Below the pieces are notes generated by a model. That model was not told the DNA's origin. It saw only the letters and a program-made list of their open reading frames with translations, and searched no databases. Shown in pieces: positions 37,983 through 47,937 of a DNA stretch of 64,000 bases. Position numbers and translations under genes: made by a program. The DNA comes from Loxodes magnus (taxonomy: Eukaryota; Ciliophora; Karyorelictea; Loxodida; Loxodidae), in assembly GCA_946699065.1 (NCBI GenBank), contig CAMPDV010000009.1:434001-498000 (forward strand), written 5' to 3'. Positions within the stretch are counted from its first letter, which is position 1; each line of letters opens with the position of its first letter.

Positions 37983-38766
37983 AATCAAGCAATTTAGTGT
38001 AATATATTTAAAAGCATATGTTTAAATAAATTAATAGGTATTTGATATAGAATAATATAAAGCATTGATGATAAGTATATAGCATAACTAGTTATTATAT
38101 TAATAAGAAATATTCATATCATTAGTTTCAATTTAAACTATAAGATATCTATTCATTACTCTTTTCATTATTTTATTAGAAATAATTTGAAATAATTAGC
38201 CAAAAATTTGTCAGTTCTTTGCTTGCAAGCTAAAGAAAAAAGATATTTTGATTATTGTTAGTGATTAACTAATAAAGCAACAAAAGAAGCTAGAATTAAA
38301 GATAATAAAATTAATATATCAGTTTAGTATGAAATAGAATCTATTTTTTATCCCTTTAATCTATTATAACTAAATGTTTAACTTTAGTAAAATTATATAC
38401 ATATATATATGATATTTTAGTAATTTCAAATTAAAAAAAATTATTTCGCTCTGATTAGAAAGAGCTATGATGTTTAAATGATAAAAAATACTGTGATCCT
38501 TATAAATTTAAATGTATCTATTAAAGAAAAAAATGAAGTTTTGTTATGCCAATATGTATCTATATAGACCAATATAATAAAGCTCTATCTTCTTAATTAA
38601 AAGAAAAAAGTACTTCTTTAAAATAAAATAGATAATTATTTAAATATATCAAAAGTGCAAAATAAAATAAAGGATACAAGATAATTTTAGGCTTAGAACA
38701 ATCTGATAATAACTTTATTGCAGCATAAAATCTACTACATTAAAGTATAATCATAAAGTTACTAAA
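37983..38766. other. intergenic, AT-rich
   Basis: No supported coding frame. It contains a short AT dinucleotide run near 38400. Confidence 0.5.
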
Positions 38767-39548
38767 ATGGAAAAAAACCCGAGAATCTAAACCTTAAATT
38801 CTAACATTAAAGATTAATCTTAAGTCTCAGTTAACTAACAAGAACCAAGAATTCAAAAAGAGAAATGTACTCCTGTTAAGGATTGGGAAATACGGAATTT
38901 CCAAGCAAACTGAAAAAGCTTGAGAAAACCCACGAGCAAGACATTATTTAGCTTTATTCATTAATTAAGAAAATGAATACCGAAATATAGATCCTGAAGG
39001 CGGAAAACTTGAATCTTCGGCTTCTTTTGTAAGATAGAAAAAAGGAAGATCAAAGCTTAGTAAGTAAATTTTAGTTTTAAATTGAAGCCTTAACTTCCTA
39101 ATTTTATCTATTAGAAAAAAACCTAGTACCAAACCAATAGAAATTTAAAGAAGAAATTCGATTACCAATCAAAAAAAACTAACCTCAAACAGAAAAGATG
39201 GAAATTGAAAAAATGTAAACAGAAAAAAATTCTAATTCAAGCCCTTAATAAAACGTCGCTATTTTGTCAAAAGGCTGGACATTTTTGGAGGTAATGTCCG
39301 AAGTGAAGAAGAGCGCTTGAGCAGCACCGTAAATAATTTGGATCATCGAGGAGGCTATATTGTAACTACTTTGGATGTATTTAAAGAAAGAAGCTGATAT
39401 TAGAGAATTCAAGTGTGACACTAATAAAACAGGATCTTGGTAATTGATCACATTGTTACTCTAATGCACTCTAAACATCTAAAGTAAACTAGTATATAAG
39501 CTCTCTAATATATTAGAACTCTAAATTAAAAAACCTATCTTGAAATGA
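38767..39548 (+). CDS. hypothetical protein with a 16-nt GC-AG intron
   Basis: 249 residues once two 16-nt introns are removed: GCAAGACATTATTTAG (38936-38951, GC donor) and GTAAGATAGAAAAAAG (39029-39044). Both are required to keep one frame. The product begins MEKNPRIQTLNSNIKDQ. It has a Glu/Lys/Gln linker (TEKMEIEKMQTEKNSNSS), then a helical domain (SKGWTFLEVMSEVKKSAWAA, IIWIIEEAILQLLWMYLKK) and ends near FKCDTNKTGSW or, by the next TGA, at 39548. The amphipathic Trp-rich helices suggest a structured C-terminal domain. No family recognised. Confidence 0.6.
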
Positions 39549-39907
39549 AGTTCATAATCATGGCTATCGTAGCGAGATTAAAGTATATCAGTTATTTAAT
39601 TTCATTATTCTTGTACCTAAATTTTTAAATAAAGGAGAAAGAAAAATTATACCACAATCTAAATATGTTCTTAGTAGTTTAAATGTACTAGTATGTGAAT
39701 CGAAAACTTAATAGCTCGGTGTAAACTATGTAAGTTTTATATAAGCTTAAAGCATAAACTAGAAGGGAAAAGAGCTTATATATTATTTAGAATAATGGAA
39801 GTATTCCTTAGGAACTAAAGTAGTTGTATTTATAAGGAAAAATTTATCTAAAACACTATGCCTAAATATGCATAAATAGGAATAAACTGATTATTTAAAC
39901 CTATTCA
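39549..39907. other. intergenic, AT-rich
   Basis: Flank of the LINE insertion; nothing else recognised. Confidence 0.45.
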
Positions 39908-39927
39908 ATACAAGTTTATAAATTAAA
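39908..39927. repeat. target-site duplication, LINE 3' side
   Basis: ATACAAGTTTATAAATTAAA, an exact 20-nt match to 45959-45978. The two copies bracket the reverse-transcriptase element precisely. Confidence 0.9.
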
Positions 39928-39956
39928 TTTAAATTTAAACTAAAAAAGTTTTTTGA

Positions 39957-39996
39957 CGTCTTTAATTGCAAGAATTGCTTCTTTCAATTATAGACG
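39957..39996 (-). other. LINE 3'-terminal stem-loop spanning the ORF2 stop
   Basis: On the coding strand CGTCTATAATTG pairs with CAATTAAAGACG, 12 bp with one mismatch and a 16-nt loop. The arm contains the start of the ORF2 stop TGA (39986-39984). It lies 29 nt from the element's 3' end, where several LINE families have a hairpin bound by their own reverse transcriptase. Confidence 0.5.
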
Positions 39997-42900
39997 TTAG
40001 TAAATGTTTTTTAATTGTTTTTTAATTTTGTTTACATCCCATCATTTTTCTTTAATACTTCTTCTTTCTATTCATCTTTAGCTTCTTCCTTTTTTGCTTT
40101 CTCCATTTCTAGAATCTCAAGTCTCCTTGTCACTAGCTTCTTATGAAATATTTTGATCTATAAGTCTAAATTCTCCAATTTAGACCTTGAAAATGAGTTT
40201 AGATATTCTTGATCGTATAGTATAAGGCGCCTTAAGTCATCATTTCCGATTTTTTCCGATAATCACTTCATTATATTAGAATAGTACACACATTTAAAGA
40301 TATGCTCGAAAGTTTCATACTCTCCACACATACAATAGGGATTATCAATGGGGTAATGACGATCTTAAAGATCCTTACGGAAATTATAATTTTAGGTTCT
40401 AAGTTTATATATACTGATAATTTCTCGTCTATACTATTTGTTTAATTTAGTATAAGTAATTTGTGGTAATTGTTAAAGATTACCAAATTATCCAGTATAT
40501 ACTTTAGCTATTTTCATTCTCATCAATTTTTTAGTAGCTACTTTGTAGAAATATTGTTGTATTTTTTCTCTTACATGTTTAGTAAAGGTTTTAAGATTGG
40601 TATTATTCTATTAATTCTGCAGATCGATATTATAAAGATCTGATAATTGCTACACTTAATTTTAATATTGAAATCCTTTTTTCCATATATTAAGGAAAAG
40701 AGAGCTTATTGTTGATCTTTGAAAATCAATACTTTCTTATTTAATTTTATGGTAGAATCTGAAGAATTTTATAGCCATAATGTGCTTAAAGGGTAATCAA
40801 TTCAGGTCTATATAACATGATTCATTAAATGTTGAAGTTGCTACTTAAAAAGCTTTTCTTGAAATTAATCTCATGCTTGATTCTATTCTGTTCAGAACTC
40901 CAGTTACTCCTTTTTGAATACTTCATGATACTAAGTCTCCTCCATATTCTGCTTTAGGTAATGTAAAAAGTCTGCATAAAGTTTTAAAATGTCAAGGAGT
41001 TACATTCTTATATCTAATCAGTTAAAAAACAGCTTTCTTCATTGCAGCTATATATTTGAATGCAACTTCTTTGCAATGGGGATTTAAGTTCTTCTTCTAA
41101 TGTAGAATAACTCCTAAATATGTTACTTGTTCTTTTTAAGCAATTGGTTAATTTCCTAATTATAAATTTAAAATTTATTATTTCTGATTTTTCTTTAGAA
41201 ATTAGATGCATTCAGATTTGGTAACATTGATCTTTAAATGTGTTCATGCAAAAACTTTATTTGCTTCATTTATTAAATTCTACATCTACTTTGCAGATTT
41301 GGAAAGAAGAATCAGATCATCTGCCCATCCTCTACAAGCGAAGCTAATACTTGAATCCTGGCATTTAAATCCCAATTAGTTACTTTTACTTTCCAGATAT
41401 CTAATTACTATGTCATAATACAATAATGCTAAAACTGGTCCATGAGAACTTCCTTACATAACTCCATTGTTGAATTATAAAGTTCTGGTGCTCTTTCCAT
41501 CTATGATAAATGAAGAATTTAGGTTTTTATAAAACGATTCTAAGGCTATTATTATTCCAAGTGGTAGTTTAACTCTCTTAAGTTAATCAAACAAGAGTCT
41601 TCTTTCTATTGAGTCAAACATTTTTTCAACGTGCATCAGTGTTGCTATCAATTTAGTCTTACCTTTAGCACTTTTCCGATAGTTATTAATTATTTGCTAT
41701 ATTATTCAAATTTATTAAGTTGTTTATCTGTTTTTCATAAATCCCATTTATGAAGGGTGAATCAAATTTCTCTAATAAATCAGATTGTATAGTCTTTTTG
41801 TTAAAACTTTATCATATAGTTTTAGAATAGTATTAATAAGAGAAATAGGTAGTCAGTTTTTCCAATCATCTTTATTTCCCTTTTTAAATATTGGAATTAC
41901 CGACAATGTATTTAATTCCTAAGGAATTCTTCCAAATCTTAACATATTATTCAAAAAAGAGTGAATACTTATTAACAAATATTATACATCATGTTTCAGA
42001 AGTTCACTTTTTATTCCGTCTGGACCAGCTGCTTTTCCATTCGTAATTTCTTTTATAATTCTTGCATTTTTAGTGTGGTAAAAAGATCAATCCTAATAAA
42101 TATGAGAGTTGATAATCTTTAATTTCTTAAATACTATCTTATATTTTATCTATTTTTTAATTAATAAGATTTATTTATTATTTAGTTATAATAGAATGTT
42201 TGTTAAAAGTGCAATTCTCCCATGAATCAATGGATTTATTTTTGATTTCTTAATTAAAGTTCATTTAATTTATTATTTTAGGCTTTTTAATTTTTTTAAC
42301 ATGTGAAAGTGTTTCTTTAGAATCTCCATTAAGAAGTAGAAATTTCTTTTATTGCTTTATTTTTTTTAATTTTCATAGATTATACTTGAAGTCTTTCCAA
42401 AGTCATTTTGCTGCCTTATAAAGATTAGTTACTTGCTAGTTTATTCTTCCAAATTTTATGTGAACTTCCTTGTATTCTGAGTTAGCTCTTTTTGCCTCTA
42501 TATATTTCTTTGTGAGAGCTTGAGGAAGTTTGTTATAATTTGAGTCTGGAATAAACGAACCTAATATTTGATCAGCATTGTCTTAAATATTACTTTTGAT
42601 GCATTCATATTAATCTTCAAGATTATCTTAATCTATTTAAAAGAATTATAGATAAGTTTGTAAGAAAGATTCTTAATATTTCTGCCTATCTATTGCATCT
42701 TATAACCTATTATTTTATATTTTCTCTGAGTTATCTTTTCCCAATATACTATAGAATTATTGATAAAGTCGACAGTGATTGGAATATGATCAGAAAATAA
42801 ACTATTATTATGAGCAGTGAAATTTGCAAACTAATAAACGTTCAAATGGTTATTTATAATGATATAATCATTGCAATACGTTTTTCCTGTTCCTTTGTGA

Positions 42901-43426
42901 ATACATGTATTAATGTTGCTATCATTCACTATCTCAAGATCGTTTTATAGTAAGAATTCTTATAGTCTAATAGTATTATCATAAGCATTTTCAGGATTAT
43001 CACCGAAACCTTATAAAAGAGATTGAAATCTCCCATTAGTATATGTGGATTATCACTATATAAATTCAGCAATGTATTTAATTGTTCATAAGCTAAATCT
43101 TTAACATCTTAACTTTTTCCACTATCAGGCATGTAACAAGACGTGATTAAAATATTATCTAATTTAATTGTTATGAATCTATTTATTTCTTTTTCAACTT
43201 ATATATGTATTTCTGTACTATTAAATTCTTCTCCTACAATTAAGCATACACCTCCTCCTTTTCCTGAGTTCTTAAAATATGTTTTAAATCCATTTATCAA
43301 TATTGGAGGAAAGTCATCTTTTTATCAGGTTTCGTTTATTGATAAAATATCTATACTGTTATCTCTGATAAATTCTTCGATATTCAAGAACTTGCTCGCT
43401 ATTCCATTAATATTTATATGTCCCAT
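39984..43426 (-). pseudogene. LINE ORF2: AP endonuclease plus reverse transcriptase, frame breaks
   Basis: It starts MGHININGIASKF at 43426 and ends at TGA 39986. Endonuclease: SINET, a Gly-rich turn GKGGGVCLIV, TSCYMPDSG, catalytic MGDFN, and SDHIPITVDF. A one-base shift follows MGDFNL near 42995 (T run), and another separates the hydrophilic linker from the RT near 42090. From there to the stop, about 700 codons, the frame is intact: GKAAGPDGIKSELL, NWLPISL, MHVEKMFDSIERRLLFD, NGVMQGSSHGPVLALL, and the catalytic GWADDLILL (both Asp present). The C-terminus has CMCGEYETFEHIFKC and a Lys/Glu-rich tail. Motif A has Met/His-Val where most LINEs have LDxxKAFD, though the key Asp of MFDS remains. 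The enzyme would nick the target and copy LINE RNA in place. Confidence 0.88.
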
Positions 43427-45950
43427 CTTTATTTTTTAAATGTATTAGTCCTTTCTAATTTTTTCCGATCCTGCAGGTAGATCACTTTCGTAAATGCAAA
43501 TGCTTTTCTATCCTTATTGGTTAATCTAAATATGTACTAATTTTTTCCATACTCAGGATGTTAATGAAAATATTGTATCAAAATATATATTACTTACGTA
43601 GTATATTTTTTAAGTAGCTTTCTATCTATATCAATTTTACTTTTCACACTATCACATGTACCTTATTCTAAATCTTAAGTAACTGTGAAATATTTACCCT
43701 ATATATTTTACATTTCGTACTAAGGACGTCTTCAAGTTTCGGATTTAATAAACTTTTAAAGTTATAGACTAGTCAGATTGAAATAACATATATTTTAATC
43801 GCTCTCTTTTTTATTATTATGTTTACTCATACGTTTTGCTGGCGGAATTGTTTTATCTTCTTCTTCATGTTTCCTTTTAAGAATATTAAGGTTAATATTG
43901 GAAGATAAGGTTTAATTCTGATAAATAGCATCGATCGAATCTGTTTAGTTTTATTAATCTTTTTTAATCTTTTAGTAGAATAATTAAATATATCTGTTTT
44001 CAAATTTTAATTAAGTTTTTAAAACTCTTCTATTTTTATCTCAAGTGTCTACATATTTTGTGTACTTTAAATGAATTTTAAGTTGAGTTAGTGATATTAA
44101 TGCTATAGTAAAACAAAATCTTCATCTGGCAATTTAACTTGACAGTATTAGTTATTATATTATGTTATAATAATATTAGTTGATGCTTCCTATTAATTAT
44201 TTTAAGTTTACATTAACTTGTCTTGCTTGATTATATTTGTTTGAGTAAATTTTTGACACAAAAAAGCTGTTTATTATTTATTTATATTATCTGTTTAGAT
44301 AATACTATCTTTTGCTTAAATATTTCCATATAATGTCTAAGTTTATGCCTCTACAAATTACTTCTTCTAAAATTACTATTAATTACTAAATTCTTTTGTA
44401 TGTTAGATTTAATTCTAAAATAATTCTTTATACATTTGAATTTCCATATTTTTTAATTAATTTAATTTTGAAAAGCTATTTTTATTTCATAGTTTTATTT
44501 ATCTTTACTTATCTAATTCGATTTTAAAAGCTAAAATTTCCATTTAAGCTTTCTATTCTTAATCTATAAATTACTTATTTTAGTTTTATAATTTTTAATA
44601 TTAAGAATATAACTCTTGGAGTTAAATTTCGGTTATTATTTTTTATTAAGTAATTTGTTGAAGTAAATATTAGTTCTATTCTAATATAGTCTATTGATAT
44701 CCTTTCTAAGTTTTATTTAGAAAGTTATCTATTTCAATTTAAGTAAAATTTATAATTTTATTAAAGTTTTGGCATAGTGAATTATTTACTCCTATCATTT
44801 AAGCTTAAGTAAAGCTTTAATTAGCATTGGCTTCAATTTGAATCTCTTAATTAGATTATATTTCATCTATTGAATTGACTTAATCCTCATAGTTTTTCTA
44901 TTATATCTAAATTTATTGAACTATATTAATTATTTCATCTGTTTAAACTATTTAGTTACTGTAATAAGTGGAGAAGTTCGTTTAAGTAATTTTATGAACT
45001 AGTTATTTTGATAGCATTTTTTTGTGATATTGCTATATATCAGATTTGATTGATTAAAAATTGTTCTATAATTGTTTATATTTCTAATAAATTTTATTTA
45101 TATAAGTTTTATAATATATTTTGGATATTTCTTAGTTGCTTATCAATGTTTAAATATCTCGTTCATATTTTACTTTTATATTAATTAGCATTTAATTTAA
45201 TTATTGGTTCTTATCTATTAGTCTTTATATATTATTTTTAAGTTCTTTTATTTCTAAAGTAAATAAGTTCTCATTAGACTAATTAATTATTTGATTTTAT
45301 ATTACATTTCTTAAATCAGCAGTTTAATTTTAATGTTGTTTGCTCTGAAGATCAGGTAAATAATGATTATTTGAATTATCAGGATTAGTAATATTATTTT
45401 ATTTCTGACTAATTTAGTTATTTGAAATTTAATAGAATTGTTAATTAGTATTATTCAAAAATTAATCCCAAGTTTATGTTATTTTTGACTATCATAAAAG
45501 GATATCTTTATTTGAATTTTAATTAGGATTTGAAGGTATATCTTTAGAATTCTAACTATCTAAGATAATATCTTATTTTTGGAAAAATTTCTTAGGTAAT
45601 CGTTTCGTATCTTTCGTTGTATTATTTTAGGCGGTTAATCTGTTCATCTATTTATAGGTTGATTTCACTTTCATAATACGCTACAATTAATATCCACGTT
45701 GAAGATAGTTCCTAAGTAGTTTTAATGGGACGCGTATGAATTTGTTTTCCGGTTTTTTACTACAATTTTTAAGTAGTTGTTTTTATAAATTCATTATTAG
45801 GTTTACTTATTTAATTTTTAGTTACTCCAAATCTTTCGTTTGGAGATTTTAATGCACCTGCCTATGCTTTTCCTATGAATTTGCAGCTTCTTTGAAATTA
45901 ATTAAAGAAGAGTCACTATTAAAAACTAGTGAATTCTATATTTAGTCCAT
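43384..45950 (-). pseudogene. LINE ORF1: coiled-coil RNA-chaperone-like protein, frame breaks
   Basis: The first ATG lies at 45950, only 8 nt inside the element, giving MDQIQNSLVFNSDSSLINF. The middle is Gln/Asn-rich coiled coil (LEIKELKNNIQRLIDKN). The C-terminal part is a compact globular domain (YFTVTQDLEQGTCDSVKSK, then HPEYGKNQYIFRLTNKDRK and AFAFTKVIYLQD). The last frame ends at TGA 43384, overlapping the ORF2 ATG by 43 bases. At least two changes of frame along its length suggest decay or sequence gaps. ORF1 proteins of LINEs trimerise and coat the element RNA; that role is inferred from position. Confidence 0.65.
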
Positions 45951-45958
45951 TTTTTTAT

Positions 45959-45978
45959 ATACAAGTTTATAAATTAAA
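45959..45978. repeat. target-site duplication, LINE 5' side
   Basis: ATACAAGTTTATAAATTAAA, identical to 39908-39927. Bases on either side of the two copies differ, so the 20-nt length is exact. Confidence 0.9.
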
Positions 45979-46395
45979 CTCTTTATAGTTTATAATTATA
46001 ACAAAAGACTAACATTAAAACGATTTCATTTATTCAACTTACTTTTCTAAATTTACTATATCATGTACTTAAGAAAACCAAGTGTCTTCTATTAATATCA
46101 AAAAAGTATATATGTAATTAACCTAAAAAAGCAACTAGTTATTTAAGAACAAAGAGGATTTATTTAAGAAATACTTTCTAAATTAATCTATAAGCATAAT
46201 ATAAGCAGGTCACTTATATACAATTACTAGGCATAATAAAGATAACTAGGATTTATGCAAAAAACTAAATGAAGAGTTAGTATATTAGTATACAAAATAA
46301 GTGCTTCTATGTATTTATGCTAGCTAAACCACATTTGAGGAATATAGACTTATATTAAAATTTTTTAATTATAGTTATAATTCAAGAATTATTTT
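45979..46395. other. intergenic, AT-rich
   Basis: 3' flank of TFIIB on the minus strand; no supported gene. An open TFIIB frame would run into it only if its gaps are ignored. Confidence 0.45.
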
Positions 46396-47284
46396 TCATT
46401 CTCCATCATATCCAGGAAGTTATTCTTAATGCTCAATAATTCCTTAAAAGCTGACTTAATAGTTGATTCACCCATATTGAAAACTTCATGAATTTATTAT
46501 CATTTTATCCTTTCTTTGTATTCGGGCATTGATTAACATGTATAATACACAGAGGCAGATGCGATTGTTTAAGGAGTTTTTCCTGCTAGATCTTTTTAAT
46601 TGGCGGATTCAGCTATTTTTTAGCATATCCAGACAGCTTATCAATTCCTAATCTTGTGCATATTCTGACAGCATACTCTCCAGCAGATTCATTACTTACA
46701 CTCAGATTAATATTCTCTAATTTTTTTATTATGGAGTACGCTTTATAAACATCCCTTTTCTTTGCTTTTAACACTTCTACAATTTCTTTTATAGTTCTTG
46801 ATTCCTACTTTTCTCTGCAAGCTATAAAAACAACAGCACAGGCAACAGCTTTTTCATTTTTACCTTTACACTTTTTACTTTCATCAACCTTTTTCATAAT
46901 TTGTTTACTAACTTCAAATATTTCCTTTCCTATTTCTAGCTATGTAATTATTGTTTCTATATGTTAAAAAACATTCTTAAGTTATTTATCTGTACCACTT
47001 CGGTTTGTCAATTTCATAAATAATTTTGAATCAGCTCCCTGCCCTCCAACCAATAAACCCATACCACCATCTTCAAAATTTTCGTCATACACCGAACCTA
47101 TTCTGTTAGACATATTTCCATCACCAGCAGTAGTAGCGTCTTTCACGAAATTACGCCATTCTTAAGTTTTATCTATTAACGTTTATTCTTGAACAACTCT
47201 ACAATAAGTACACACAAGATCACCTGACTAATAATCAATAATTATATTTTATCTCTTACAGTTCTTGCAAACTCTAGTAGCCAT
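46396..47284 (-). CDS. TFIIB: transcription initiation factor IIB, two apparent one-base gaps
   Basis: Starts MATRVCKNCKRQN at 47284. The zinc ribbon is C6-x2-C9-x15-C25-x2-C28 (DLVCTYCRVVQEQ). The B-finger region NRIGSVYDE and both cyclin folds follow (KCKGKNEKAVACAVVFIACR, and AESANQKDLAGKTPQTIASA). Two frame changes interrupt it. One is at the six-T run 46616-46621 (coding AAA AAA TAG; an extra A gives AKKIAES). The other is near 46430, between FKEL and IEHQEQLPGYDGE, which then meets TGA 46396-46398. The length is 889 bases, two short of a multiple of three. TFIIB bridges TBP and RNA polymerase II and is normally essential. The gaps are therefore sequence errors, frameshifting, or a sign that an intact copy exists elsewhere. 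Confidence 0.85.
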
Positions 47285-47394
47285 TTATTTAACAATCTAG
47301 CCTTAGTCTTAAATCACTATTTATTTAAAAGAAAGAAACATATTCTTTTATTTTTATAGTGCTAAAGTAATTTCTACGATAAATCTTATTATCA

Positions 47395-47937
47395 TCATTT
47401 TCTTACGCTAATCTAATTTTACTACCATGTAAAGGTACCTTTATTTATTCTAGTTACCCTTTTTGTATACTCCTATCTACATTTTTTCATTTGCACTCTA
47501 TAGAGATAAAAAGATTAATATCCATCCAAGCTATTAAATATCATCTTTCTTCTAACTGTAATAGTTATATTTCTTGACATATTTTAATTATTAAAACTTT
47601 CTCTTTATATTCATTTTACTTTTTTATTTAGATTCTTTCTTTTTTATGGAAAACTCCTTATTATTTCCTTTCAGTTTTTCGAATTTTCATGCTAGTTCTA
47701 ATCAAACATTTATTAATTTCTCAAAAACTCATTAACAGCAAAAGCCCCCTTTATTGTTGTAGCTTCATTAAAAATATATTTAGCATCATGAGCATGAAAT
47801 CTACTTTGCTGTTGATTCTTTAAAGTAAGAAATTTGTTTTTGTGTTTTTTAATGATTATGATGCTTTAAAATAACTAGTGATATAACTTCTGCTCATATA
47901 GAATATTTATATACTCTATTTCTAATTTTTAAATCAT
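47395..47937 (-). CDS. hypothetical protein, about 180 codons
   Basis: A single frame from ATG 47937 (MIQKLEIEYINILYEQK) to TGA 47395. The central part is convincingly coding: SRFHAHDAKYIFNEATT, IKGAFAVNEFLRNQQ, NSKNWKEIIRSFPQKR, NITITVRRKMIFNSLDG. Two Trp codons in the middle are TGA, while the Trp nine codons before the stop is TGG, the pattern seen in other genes here. It is mostly helical and basic, with no membrane segment. No family is recognised. It lies 110 bases upstream of TFIIB on the same strand. Confidence 0.6.

Larger units (their letters stand above)
39928..45958 (-). mobile_element. full-length APE-type non-LTR retrotransposon (LINE)
   Basis: A 6,031-bp element between exact 20-bp target-site duplications. 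Its 5' end is at 45958 (right) and its 3' end at 39928 (left). On the minus strand it carries ORF1 (coiled coil), an AP-type endonuclease, a reverse transcriptase and a C-terminal Cys/His knuckle. The gene order and lack of LTRs define a LINE; the C-terminal CMCGE...H..C knuckle is seen in I/Jockey/CR1-like groups, but I cannot fix the clade. There is no long poly(A) at the 3' end; the end reads AGTTTAAATTTAAA. It uses the host code: TAA/TAG as Gln throughout and TGA as Trp in NWLPISL. Apparent single-base frame breaks occur in ORF1 (near 45875 and again upstream of the coiled coil) and ORF2 (near 42995 and 42090). So this copy is probably dead but young. Confidence 0.92.

Noticed and set aside
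39245-39451. Minus-strand ORF of 68 codons
   Set aside because: Antisense of the helical C-terminal part of the 38767-39548 gene.
43143-43439. Plus-strand ORF of 98 codons
   Set aside because: Antisense of the LINE endonuclease domain.
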